From the NCBI GenBank assembly GCA_003569165.1, contig BGOI01000005.1:73560-107674 (forward strand): DNA of 34,115 bases. The letters run 5' to 3'. The position numbers were made by a program, and so were the translations under genes. Under the pieces are notes generated by a model. The model was not told where the DNA came from and made no database searches. It was given only the letters and a program-made list of their open reading frames with translations. Numbering within the stretch: the first letter of the stretch is position 1; each line of letters starts with the position of its first letter. Shown here one piece after another: positions 22,916 through 30,607 of the stretch. This DNA is from Opitutia bacterium. Its GTDB lineage: Bacteria; Verrucomicrobiota; Verrucomicrobiia; Opitutales; UBA953.

Positions 22916-24775
22916 TCAGGCGCTTTCTGCTTCGCTCAACTTCTGCGCGGCCTGTTCCCAGGCGGCGGTGGCGGTCTGCAGGGCGTTGATCGTGTCGCGG
23001 AGGCGGGCGTTCAATTGCGGGAGATTCACGCCGCCAGTATAGGTGGCCGGGTCGGCAAGTTCAGCGGTGATCTGGGCCTGCTTGGCTTCGAGGTCGGCCA
23101 CCTGCTGTTCACACTTCGTGACATCGGCTTTCAGCTTACGGATATCCGAAGCGGAGGGTTTCGCCGGGGTCTTCGGCTTTTCGGCCTTCGGCGCTTCATC
23201 CTGTTTTGGACGGGCGTCGGTGAAGCCGGCGGTGAGCGCGGCGCGCTCGTTGCCGGACTTGGACTTCTCGAGGTAGTAGGCGTAGTCGCCGGCGTAACTC
23301 GTGAGGCGGCCAGAGTGCACATGCAGGACGGTCTTGGCGATCTCGCGGATGAAGTGCACGTCGTGGCTCACGAAGTAGAGCGTGCCTTCGTACGTCTTCA
23401 GGGCGGCGATGAGCGCGTCGATCGACATGATGTCGAGGTGCGTCGTCGGTTCGTCCATGAGCAGGAAGTTCGGCGGATTGATCATCAGCTTCACCAGGGC
23501 GAGGCGGGATTTCTCACCACCCGAAAGGACTGAGACGCGCTTATTCACGTCGTCCTTACGGAAGAGGAACGTGCCGAGCATGCCGCGGGCCTGCTGTTCG
23601 GTGAGGCCGTTCTCCGTGGTGCGGAGCTCCATCACGTTCTCGAGGACGGTCAGCTTCGGGTTGAGGTTGTCGACGCGGTTCTGGGCGAAGTAGCCGGTGA
23701 TGACGTTGCCGCCTTCCTCGCGCACGCCGCCGTTAATCGGGATGACGCCGGCGAGGATCTTGAGGAGGGTGGACTTCCCGGCGCCGTTGGGGCCGACGAG
23801 CACGGTGCGCTGGCCGCGTTCGCATTCAAAATTAAGGTCCTTATAGACGACGTGCTCGCCGTAGGCCTGCTGGACGTGCTCGAGCTTCATGACCTTCAGG
23901 CCAGAGCGCGGCGGCTGCGGGAAGCGGAACTGAATCTTCTTCAGGTCGTCCTCGGGCTCGTCGATTGCGACTTCCTCGAGGCGGGCGATCTGCTTTTCCT
24001 TGGATTTCGCGCGAGAGGCCATGGAGGCCTTGGCGCCGAAACGGTCGACGAACGTCTGGAGGTGCGCGATCTCGCGCTGCTGGTTCTTGAACATCGCCTG
24101 CTGGCGATCCTTGCGGGCCACGCGCTCGAGGATGAAGTCGTCGTAGTTGCCGTTATAGCAATGCAAGCGCTGGGCGCGGAGTTCGATTGTACCGGTGCAA
24201 AGCGCGTTGAGGAAGGCACGGTCGTGCGAGATGACGACAAGACCTCCGGGGTAGCGCGTCAGGTAGTCCTGGAACCAGAGCAGGGCTTCGAGGTCGAGGT
24301 GATTGGTCGGTTCGTCGAGGAGCAGGAGTGTGGGCTCGCTGACGAGGAGGCGGGCGAGGTGGGCGCGCATGACCCAGCCACCGGAGAAGGTCTTAGCGAC
24401 CTTCTCATGGTCGCTCTCGCGGAAGCCGAGGCCAGCGAGGATTTTTTTCGCGCGCGGCTCGAGCGTGTAGTCGATATCCCAGTCGTCGTCGTTCTCGGGC
24501 TCGAGCTTACCGCCGCTGGTGGCGATTTGGAGAATCGTCTCATCGCCGGCCGGCGCGCTTTCCTGGGGAAGGAAGCCGAAGTTCGCACCGCGTTCCCACT
24601 CGATCAGGCCTTCGTCCGGCTGGTCTTTGCCGAGGATGATATTGAAGAGGGTGGACTTGCCGGCGCCGTTGGCGCCGACGAGTCCAAGCCGGTCCGTCCG
24701 GGCAATATTCAACGAGACCTCCGCGAACAAGGTGCGGGGTCCGTAGGACTTGGAAATATTGGCAATCGTCAGCAT
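22916..24775 (-). CDS. ABC-F family ATPase
   Basis: Soluble twin-ATPase of the ABC-F group (619 aa from the ATG at 24775), which acts on ribosomes rather than as a transporter. The first cassette has Walker A GANGAGKS (34-41) and the ABC signature as FSGGWVMRAHLARLL with DEPTNHLD. The second has GPNGAGKST near residue 327 and LSGGEKSRLALVKLM near 418 with DEPTTHLDI. Between them is the linker region (about 250-300) with basic residues that contacts tRNA in this family. The last 60 or so residues form a C-terminal coiled coil (KADVTKCEQQVADLEAKQA), as in Uup/YheS-type members. Subfamily and exact role cannot be fixed by eye. Confidence 0.93.
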   Translation of the reverse strand: MLTIANISKSYGPRTLFAEVSLNIARTDRLGLVGANGAGKSTLFNIILGKDQPDEGLIEWERGANFGFLPQESAPAGDETILQIATSGGKLEPENDDDWDIDYTLEPRAKKILAGLGFRESDHEKVAKTFSGGWVMRAHLARLLVSEPTLLLLDEPTNHLDLEALLWFQDYLTRYPGGLVVISHDRAFLNALCTGTIELRAQRLHCYNGNYDDFILERVARKDRQQAMFKNQQREIAHLQTFVDRFGAKASMASRAKSKEKQIARLEEVAIDEPEDDLKKIQFRFPQPPRSGLKVMKLEHVQQAYGEHVVYKDLNFECERGQRTVLVGPNGAGKSTLLKILAGVIPINGGVREEGGNVITGYFAQNRVDNLNPKLTVLENVMELRTTENGLTEQQARGMLGTFLFRKDDVNKRVSVLSGGEKSRLALVKLMINPPNFLLMDEPTTHLDIMSIDALIAALKTYEGTLYFVSHDVHFIREIAKTVLHVHSGRLTSYAGDYAYYLEKSKSGNERAALTAGFTDARPKQDEAPKAEKPKTPAKPSASDIRKLKADVTKCEQQVADLEAKQAQITAELADPATYTGGVNLPQLNARLRDTINALQTATAAWEQAAQKLSEAESA

Positions 24776-24840
24776 CGAAGGGGCGATAAAGGGGCCTATG
24801 AGGGCGAGGTCAAGGGTCGCTTGGGTGACCGCCTGACCTT

Positions 24841-25016
24841 GCCCTCGAGGGGGCACGTGGGCACGAGTAACGAGTAACGGGGAAGGGGTTAGGCTGTCTT
24901 GGGTAGGGCTGACCACCCTTGGTCAGCCACGGTTGAGCGAGGGCGCTCAACCCTACCATAGGCTGTAGGTGGGTTACTTTCCCCGTGTCACCGTGCCCCC
25001 GTGCCAGCTTGTCCCC
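24841..25016. repeat. Intergenic repeat block with element C, copy 4
   Basis: Element C copy 4 is at 24902-24957 (hairpins GCTGACCA/TGGTCAGC and GGTTGAGCG/CGCTCAACC). It is flanked by a loosely inverted pair: GGGGGCACGTGGGCACG with ACGGGGAAGGGG on the left (24848-24887), and ACTTTCCCCGTGTCACCGTG with CCCCGTGCC on the right (24976-25005). The layout is again an outer inverted pair around an inner double hairpin. It lies between nadK (ending 25021) and the ABC-F start. Confidence 0.75.
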
Positions 25017-25020
25017 TCGA

Positions 25021-25833
25021 TTACGACCACTTCAGCTTACTGCGCAGGACGTCGAAATGGGTGAGCGATTTCGGGCGCAGGAGGGCGAGTTGGACCTTGG
25101 CGGTGCGGATGACGAGGGGGAGTCGGCTCTGGGCCTCGAGGGTCTCGCGGCCGTCGACCGAAAGGCCGAGTAGGGCGCTGTCCTCGCTGCGGATCTCGAG
25201 TTCGGTCTCGCCGTCGAAGATCACGGAGCGGTTCGACAGCGTGTGCGCGCAAATCGGGGTCAGGACGATCACCGAGGCGGCGGGGTCGACGAGTGGGCCA
25301 CCAGCGGCGAGGTTGTAGGCCGAGGTTCCGGTGGGAGAGGCGAGGATGAGTCCGTCGGCGCGGTATTCGTTCACGCGGGCGCCGTCGGCGAGCACGGAGA
25401 AACGACCCATGCGGAAGACGTCGCGCGTCTTGATGACGAGGTCGTTCAGGGCCAAGGCGAAGCTGCCGTCGGCGAAGCGAATCTCGAGGAGCGCGCGCTT
25501 CTCGACGCGGAAGTCGCCGGAGAGAATCGACTGGAGCGAGGCGCCGACGTCTTCGCTCGGGTAGGCGGCGAGGAAGCCGAGCTTGCCGCGGTTGATGCCG
25601 AAGAGCGGGACGCCCTCGAGTGCGGCGGCTTCGGCCACGCCGAGGAAGGTGCCGTCGCCGCCGACGACTCCGCAGGCGTCGGCGCCCTGGAGGGTGGCAC
25701 GACTGATGGGCCAGCCGTCGGCGACCGTGAGGGTCACGCCGGCTTTCTGGGCGGCCTCCTGGACTGCGCGCACGATATCATCCACACCGGGCTTGGTGCG
25801 GTTGACGACGAGCGTGAGGCGGCGGATGGCCAT
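25021..25833 (-). CDS. nadK: NAD kinase
   Basis: Phosphorylates NAD+ to NADP+, the only route to NADP in most bacteria. 270 aa. The diphosphate-binding GGDGT is at 58-62, INRGKLGFL at 80-88, the NAD-binding ND pair at 130-131 and SPTGTSAYN at 166-174 (the family consensus is SPTGSTAY, here with T and S exchanged). The conserved PICAHTLSNRSVIF block follows. A secreted-protein gene lies 66 nt upstream on the same strand. No close Shine-Dalgarno sequence. Confidence 0.95.
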   Translation of the reverse strand: MAIRRLTLVVNRTKPGVDDIVRAVQEAAQKAGVTLTVADGWPISRATLQGADACGVVGGDGTFLGVAEAAALEGVPLFGINRGKLGFLAAYPSEDVGASLQSILSGDFRVEKRALLEIRFADGSFALALNDLVIKTRDVFRMGRFSVLADGARVNEYRADGLILASPTGTSAYNLAAGGPLVDPAASVIVLTPICAHTLSNRSVIFDGETELEIRSEDSALLGLSVDGRETLEAQSRLPLVIRTAKVQLALLRPKSLTHFDVLRSKLKWS

Positions 25834-25899
25834 GAATGACGACTAGGCGTCCCTCAGGGAAGGGCAAGGACAAGCCGGGGCTTCCGGCCTATAAAACCC

Positions 25900-26604
25900 T
25901 TATTTCGTGGCCTTTTCTGGCTTCGGCGTGAGGAAAGCCATCCGGTAGGTGAGGCTGACCTCGAAGCGCTTGCCGCCGAGCGATGTCACGTTGACCGGGC
26001 CGGCGAGGGCGGTGAGCTCGAGCGTCCACTGTCCCTCGGGTAGATGCTTCTTGGCTTCTTCGAAGTCGTTTTTGATCTGATCGAGCAGTTCGTTGCGGTA
26101 GTCCTGCGGATTGGTGAGCACGTACTCCGGATTACCGATGACCTGCTTCTCGTTGTCATCTTTCGCCTTCACGAGATCGGCGGCCTTGGAGCGGAGGACT
26201 TCGAGGCCCTTGAGTCCTTTGTCGGCTTCAGTGTGGAGTTCCCAGCGCGCATTAGCGACATACGTGACGTCACCCTGGTCGGCTTCATCATCGCCGAAGA
26301 GTTTGCTGCCGCTGGCCGGACGCGAGACGTACGACTTCGCTTCAGCGCGCGCGAACTCCGCGGAAACCTCGCGCAGTTCCCAACCCGGCTGGTCGGCGAA
26401 ACGCTTCTCAAGTTCCTTGCGGATCGCGTCGATGCGGGCGTCGACCGCGGCGCGGTCCTTGCCTTTGATGGTGACGGACAGCGGCAGGGAAAGGTGATCG
26501 GCGTCGACCTGCATGCGGACGTGTTGCTTCGGGCTTTGGCCGGTGTGACCGCTTTGCGCGGCGAGCGTCAGGGGGAGCAGGAGGAGAAAGGCGAAGAGGC
26601 GCAT
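25900..26604 (-). CDS. Secreted protein of unknown function, weakly SIMPL-like
   Basis: 234 aa from the ATG at 26604, which begins a clear signal peptide (MRLFAFLLLLPLTLAAQ). The open frame further upstream translates a 12-bp minisatellite and was not used. The mature part is charged and soluble, with SLPLSVTIKGKDRAAVDARI, a helical stretch IRKELEKRFADQPGWEL, and VTYVANARWELHT. This alternation of a beta strand, a long helix and a Y-A-x-A strand is reminiscent of SIMPL/DUF541 periplasmic proteins, but the match is too loose to name. Likely periplasmic. It is upstream of nadK, possibly co-transcribed. Confidence 0.7.
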   Translation of the reverse strand: MRLFAFLLLLPLTLAAQSGHTGQSPKQHVRMQVDADHLSLPLSVTIKGKDRAAVDARIDAIRKELEKRFADQPGWELREVSAEFARAEAKSYVSRPASGSKLFGDDEADQGDVTYVANARWELHTEADKGLKGLEVLRSKAADLVKAKDDNEKQVIGNPEYVLTNPQDYRNELLDQIKNDFEEAKKHLPEGQWTLELTALAGPVNVTSLGGKRFEVSLTYRMAFLTPKPEKATK

Positions 26605-26669
26605 GGGGAGAGGAATAGAGGGTCCGAGGGCCGGAGGCAATAAGAGGAGTTGGGTAGATAGACCATGGA

Positions 26670-26736
26670 GGACTGAATGGAGGACAGAGGACTGAATAGA
26701 GGACTGCGTTGAGGACTGGATGGAGGGCTGAATGGA
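26670..26736. repeat. 12-bp tandem repeat (family F)
   Basis: Five 12-bp units and one truncated unit based on GGACTGAATGGA: 26670-26681, a 7-nt partial unit 26682-26688, then 26689-26700, 26701-26712, 26713-26724 and 26725-26736. Units differ at one to four positions. A related but scrambled version (CCAGCCCTCTGTCCTCTCTT) lies inverted at 29959-30010. Confidence 0.8.
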
Positions 26737-26750
26737 AAAGTCCCGCGACC

Positions 26751-26967
26751 GGCCACCTGGGGCTGCCACCTGTCACCCGAAGCGAAATCATGACACTCAA
26801 AGGGAGACCGGAGACCGGGATATGTGCTTCGGATATTAATGCACCCCAGCCAATCATCCGGTTTCCGGTCTCCCTTTGATTGCCTGTATTCCCAACCGCT
26901 TACCGCTAACCGCCAATACCTAACCAATGCCAGTGTTACCTAACCCTAGCCCTACCCCTGTCCCTAG
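26751..26967. repeat. Composite intergenic repeat block (modules E, D, B, A)
   Basis: This 368-bp alaS-side gap is nearly all repeat. After family F come module E inverted (GGCTGCCACCTGTCACCCGA, 26751-26787) and a complete module D. The D arms 26797-26818 and 26858-26879 are inverted copies with a single mismatch in 22 bp, around the core CCAGCCAATCATCC. Then come module B inverted (CCCAACCGCTTACCGCTAAC, 26891-26918) and a C-rich A tract (CCTAACCCTAGCCCTACCCC, 26939-26967), which ends next to the alaS stop at 26973. Confidence 0.8.
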
Positions 26968-26972
26968 GTGTC

Positions 26973-29663
26973 TTAAACAACACTACCCAAAGCCTCGGCG
27001 ACCTTGGAGACGTCGGTACCGCCGCCCATCGCGGCGTCGGGCTTGCCGCCACCCTTGCCGCCCAGCTTGCCGCAGGCGTCGGTGACGATCTTGCCGGCGG
27101 CCTTACCCGCCTTGACGGCGTCCGGGCCGCAGTTGGCCACGAGGGAGACCTTATCGCCGAAAACGGCGGCGAGGACGACGACGGCCATAGGACCGACCTT
27201 GCCGGCCACCTTGGCGCCGAGGTCGCGGAGATCGTTGGGCGTCTCGGCACTGACCTGGGCGATGACATACTTTAGGCCGGCGCGGTCGCTCGCCTTGGCG
27301 GCGAGGGTATCGGCGAGCTGCGAGGATTCCTTGTCGCGGTAGACCTTGAGCTTCTTCTCGAGTGCGGAGCTCTGCTCCATGATCTGCTCGAGGCGTTTGG
27401 CGAGATCGGCGATCGGCGTATTGGTCGACGAGGCGAGCGCCTTCAGCAGCTCGGCTTCGGACTTCGCGCGTTCGTAGGAGGCGAGGCCGGCGACGGCTTC
27501 GATGCGGCGGACGCCCGCGGCGATGGCGTTCTCGCCGACGATGCGGAAGAGGCCGATCTCGCCCGTGTGGCGGACGTGCGTGCCCGCGCAGAGTTCCATC
27601 GACCAGCCGTTGAGGGAGGCGGCCTTGCCGCCAACCTGCACGACGCGGACGGAGTCTCCGTACTTGTCGCCGAAGAACTGCATGATGTCGGGGCGGCCCT
27701 TGACGGAGGCGTAGGCGACTTCGCTCCACGTCACGGCGTCGTTGGCAAGGATGCGCTCGTTGACGAGCTTCTCGATGTCGGCCAACTGGCCCGGCGTGAG
27801 CGCCGCGCCGTTGAAGTCGAAGGTCAGCTTCGTGGGGTCGACCGCGGAACCCTTCTGGGTGGCTTCCTTGGAGACGACTTCATGGAGCGCCCAGTGCAGG
27901 ATGTGCGTGACCGTATGGTGGCGCTGGATGGCGTCGCGGCGGGCCTGGTCGACGGCGATCTCGATTGTCGCGCCGGTCTCGGGGGCGTCTTCGCCATCGA
28001 GGAAGTGGAGCCAAGTCTGGCCAGACTTCTGGGTGTCGGTGACGTGCCACTGGCGGCCTCCGAGGGTGATAATCGCGGCGTCGCCGACCTGGCCGCCCAT
28101 CTCGGCGTAGCAGGGGGACTTATCGAGGATGACAGCGGAGCGGTCCTTGATTTTGGCGATCTGGGCGACCTTGGCCTGCGTGGTGAGGGCGTCGTAGCCG
28201 ACAAAGGTGGTCGGGTGGTCGGAGCCGATGTCGGAGAGCGTGATGATTTCCTTCTTCTGCGCCGCGCGGGCCCGGTTACGCTGCTCTTCCATCAGCTTCT
28301 CGAAACCGGCGCCGTCGACCGTCAGGCCGCGTTCGCGGGCCATGAGCTGCGTGAGGTCGAGCGGGAAGCCCTGCTCGTCATAGAGGCGGAAGGCGATGGC
28401 GCCCGAGATGGTGCCGCCGGCCTGGAGCTTGTTGGCTTCGTCTTCAAAGAGGGCGATGCCCTTGTCGAGGGTGCGGTTGAAGGATTCTTCTTCGATGCGG
28501 ATCACGTCGGCGACCACCGTGCGGCGGGTGCGGATCTCCGGGAAGACGTCGCCCATCGTCTCGGCGAGTACGCCGACGAGCTGGTGGAAGAAGCCGTTCT
28601 TCAGGCCGAGCGTGCGGCCGTAGCGGACGGCGCGGCGCAGGATGCGGCGGAGGACGTAGTTGCGGTCGGAGTTACCTGGCTGGATGCCGTCGGCGATCGC
28701 AAAGGAGAGCGTACGGATGTGGTCGGCGATGACGCGGAAGGCCACGTCGTCCTTCTCCTGCTGCGTGTCGCCGATCGAGCCGGCGGCGGGCAGGGTGGAG
28801 CTGTATTTCTTGCCCGAGAGTTCCTCGAGGCGACGGAAGAGTGGCGTGAAGACGTCGCTCTCGTAATTGGAGATCACGCCGGAGAAGTCCTTGAAGTTCT
28901 TTGTGCACTGCATGATGCCGGCGACGCGTTCGAAGCCCATGCCCGTGTCGACGTGGCGGGCCGGGAGCGGGCTGAAGGTGCCGTCTGGGTTAGCGTTGAA
29001 CTGGATGAAGACCACGTTCCAGATTTCCATGCAGCGAGCGTCGCTGCCGTTGACGAGCGTACCCTTCGTGTCGCCCTCGGGCGTGAGGTCGACGTGCAGT
29101 TCGGTGCAAGGACCGCAGGGGCCGGTCTCGCCCATCATCCAGAAATTATCTTTCTTATTCCCGTTCACGATGTGCACCTCGGGGTCGAGGCCGGCGGCGC
29201 GGAACTTCTCGGCCCAGACGTCCCAGGCTTCCTGGTCGAACTCGGATGGGTCGCCCTTAGACTTGTCGGGCTTATAGACCGTGGCGTAGAGGCGGTGCTT
29301 CGGGAACTTCCAGACCTCGGTGATGAGCTCCCAGGCGAAGTCGATGGCCTCGCGCTTGAAGTAGTCGCCGAAGGACCAGTTGCCCAGCATCTCGAAGAAC
29401 GTGTGGTGGTAGGTGTCGAGGCCGACGTCCTCGAGGTCGTTGTGCTTGCCGCCCGCGCGGATGCACTTCTGGGTGTCGGCGGCGCGGCCCGGGACGTAGG
29501 GGCATTTCGTCTGGCCGAGGAAGATCGGGACGAACTGGTTCATCCCGGCGTTGGTGAAGAGCAGGTTAGGGGAGTCCGGCATCAGGCTCGACGATTGGAC
29601 GATCGAGTGCTGCTTCGATTTGAAGAAATCGAGGAAGGATTGGCGGACTTGGGCGGAGGTCAT
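26973..29663 (-). CDS. alaS: Alanine--tRNA ligase
   Basis: Class II aminoacyl-tRNA synthetase (896 aa, normal size) that charges tRNA-Ala and edits Ser/Gly mischarging. The N-terminus RQSFLDFFKSKQHSIVQSSS, FTNAGMNQFVPIFLG, RAGGKHNDLEDVG and TFFEMLGNWSFGDYFK (motif 2 region) mark the catalytic domain. The editing domain keeps HHTVTH near residue 581 and CAGTHVRHTGEIG near 690, which together supply its zinc ligands. The C-terminal DHHA1-type domain ends GGGKPDAAMGGGTDVSKVAE. The leader contains a small hairpin with a T run just before the start. Confidence 0.98.
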   Translation of the reverse strand: MTSAQVRQSFLDFFKSKQHSIVQSSSLMPDSPNLLFTNAGMNQFVPIFLGQTKCPYVPGRAADTQKCIRAGGKHNDLEDVGLDTYHHTFFEMLGNWSFGDYFKREAIDFAWELITEVWKFPKHRLYATVYKPDKSKGDPSEFDQEAWDVWAEKFRAAGLDPEVHIVNGNKKDNFWMMGETGPCGPCTELHVDLTPEGDTKGTLVNGSDARCMEIWNVVFIQFNANPDGTFSPLPARHVDTGMGFERVAGIMQCTKNFKDFSGVISNYESDVFTPLFRRLEELSGKKYSSTLPAAGSIGDTQQEKDDVAFRVIADHIRTLSFAIADGIQPGNSDRNYVLRRILRRAVRYGRTLGLKNGFFHQLVGVLAETMGDVFPEIRTRRTVVADVIRIEEESFNRTLDKGIALFEDEANKLQAGGTISGAIAFRLYDEQGFPLDLTQLMARERGLTVDGAGFEKLMEEQRNRARAAQKKEIITLSDIGSDHPTTFVGYDALTTQAKVAQIAKIKDRSAVILDKSPCYAEMGGQVGDAAIITLGGRQWHVTDTQKSGQTWLHFLDGEDAPETGATIEIAVDQARRDAIQRHHTVTHILHWALHEVVSKEATQKGSAVDPTKLTFDFNGAALTPGQLADIEKLVNERILANDAVTWSEVAYASVKGRPDIMQFFGDKYGDSVRVVQVGGKAASLNGWSMELCAGTHVRHTGEIGLFRIVGENAIAAGVRRIEAVAGLASYERAKSEAELLKALASSTNTPIADLAKRLEQIMEQSSALEKKLKVYRDKESSQLADTLAAKASDRAGLKYVIAQVSAETPNDLRDLGAKVAGKVGPMAVVVLAAVFGDKVSLVANCGPDAVKAGKAAGKIVTDACGKLGGKGGGKPDAAMGGGTDVSKVAEALGSVV

Positions 29664-29668
29664 GGACG

Positions 29669-29696
29669 AAAAAAGGAAGGGGTCTTTTTAAGACCC
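29669..29696 (-). promoter_or_regulatory. Terminator-like hairpin in the alaS leader
   Basis: On the minus strand a 7-bp stem GGGTCTT/AAGACCC with loop AAA (29696-29680) is followed within 5 nt by a run of six T, ending about 5 nt before the alaS ATG (29663). It could act as an attenuator or as the end of an upstream transcript. No tRNA-sensing T-box is recognisable. Confidence 0.4.
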
Positions 29697-29731
29697 TGTC
29701 GGGGGAAAAGGGAAGGGAAATGAGGGGTGGA

Positions 29732-30010
29732 AGCGGTTAGCGGTAGGCGGTTGGCGGTTAGGCTGATGCCAGATTCAAAGGGAGACCCGAAACCGGGAAG
29801 GATGCTGCGGCCATAAAAGGCCCATGCCAATCATCCGGTCTCCGGTTTCCTTTTGCTCGTACGCCTTTGTCTCGAGGTAGGGCTGGCCATCCTTGGCCGG
29901 CCGCGGCCGAGCAGGGATGCTCGGCCCTACCCGATACAGGTGACAGGCCATTCTTCATCCAGCCCTCTGTCCTCTCTTCCGTCATCTGTCATCTGCCATC
30001 GACTCAGTCC
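29732..30010. repeat. Composite intergenic repeat block (modules B, D, C copy 5, F-like)
   Basis: The gap between alaS and the next gene (29664-30031) holds four modules in order. Module B is at 29732-29762 (AGCGGTTAGCGGTAGGCGGT). A diverged D module has arms 29775-29796 and 29835-29855 around GCCAATCATCCGG. Element C copy 5 is at 29876-29931. A family F-like inverted segment lies at 29959-30010. The module vocabulary is the same as in the gap on the other side of alaS, in a different order. Confidence 0.8.
29876..29931. repeat. Twin-hairpin element C, copy 5 (most diverged)
   Basis: Hairpin 1 is GCTGGCCA/TGGCCGGC: the A-T pair of other copies has become G-C, and one G-T wobble has appeared. 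Hairpin 2 is GGCCGAGCA/TGCTCGGCC: three base pairs differ from copy 1 (two T-A to C-G, one G-C to A-T), all compensated, so the stem is still perfect. Confidence 0.85.
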
Positions 30011-30031
30011 TCTCCGGCCGCTCCGCCGCGT

Positions 30032-30481
30032 TCACTCTCCCGTCGTCATGAGCTCGTTATGGAGCTGGAAGAGGGCGTGCGCGCTGTCGGCGTAGAAGAG
30101 CGAGAGGCGCTCGATGAGCTTCGTGTCATGCCACGAGACCACGTTGGCTTTGAAGGTCAGGCGGGCTTCGCCGAGGCCGCCGGGGCGGCGTTGCGAGAGT
30201 TCCTGCGAGAAGTGCAGGGTGGACGGCAGCTTCTTGGCGTAACGCTTCTGGTTCGAGAGGAAGGCCGCAATCGCGCCGATTTCGGACTGGCCGTCGAGGG
30301 TGAGGCTGATGGTCGCTTCGCCGGGCACATCGCCTTCGCGCGGCTGGTAGAAAGCACGGATGAGCGCCTTCGAGCCCTTGAGGACCACGCGCGCGTTGAA
30401 GTCGTCCCTCGCGGTGAGGCGGTAGGGCTGCTCGTGGTTATTGAGGTGGTCGGCGACGGCCTTCCAGAGGGCGGGTCTCAT
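30032..30481 (-). CDS. Hypothetical protein
   Basis: 149 aa from the ATG at 30481. A longer frame reaches 30580 but would start inside the terminator stem at 30560-30587, so it was rejected. The protein is soluble, mixed alpha/beta, with no signal peptide, membrane segment or known motif. Stretches such as VPGEATISLTLDGQSEIGAI and QELSQRRPGGLGEARLTFKA do not identify a family to me. It lies downstream of the heme-binding gene but behind its terminator, so it is probably transcribed separately. Confidence 0.6.
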   Translation of the reverse strand: MRPALWKAVADHLNNHEQPYRLTARDDFNARVVLKGSKALIRAFYQPREGDVPGEATISLTLDGQSEIGAIAAFLSNQKRYAKKLPSTLHFSQELSQRRPGGLGEARLTFKANVVSWHDTKLIERLSLFYADSAHALFQLHNELMTTGE

Positions 30482-30559
30482 GCCCTGACTTTTACTGAAC
30501 TCGTGCCAGAGGCAAGCGGACCGCTCGTCATAAACGGACGAGTTATTGACAGGCACGAA

Positions 30560-30587
30560 AAAGGGCGTGCCGGTCGGCACGCCCTTT
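30560..30587 (-). terminator. Intrinsic terminator of the heme-binding gene
   Basis: A perfect 12-bp stem AAAGGGCGTGCC (30560-30571) with GGCACGCCCTTT (30576-30587), loop GGTC. On the minus strand it is followed by a TTTTT run, 21 nt after the stop codon at 30608. Confidence 0.92.
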
Positions 30588-30607
30588 GCGGGGAGAAATC
30601 CTACGGA

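Noticed and set aside
24776-24916. Longer ABC-F protein starting at 24916
   Set aside because: The extra 47 codons read through element C and other repeats. The family N-terminus begins exactly at the ATG at 24775.
30482-30580. N-terminal extension of the 149-aa hypothetical protein to a GTG at 30580
   Set aside because: The extension begins inside the perfect terminator stem of the upstream gene, and the ATG at 30481 gives a sensible start.
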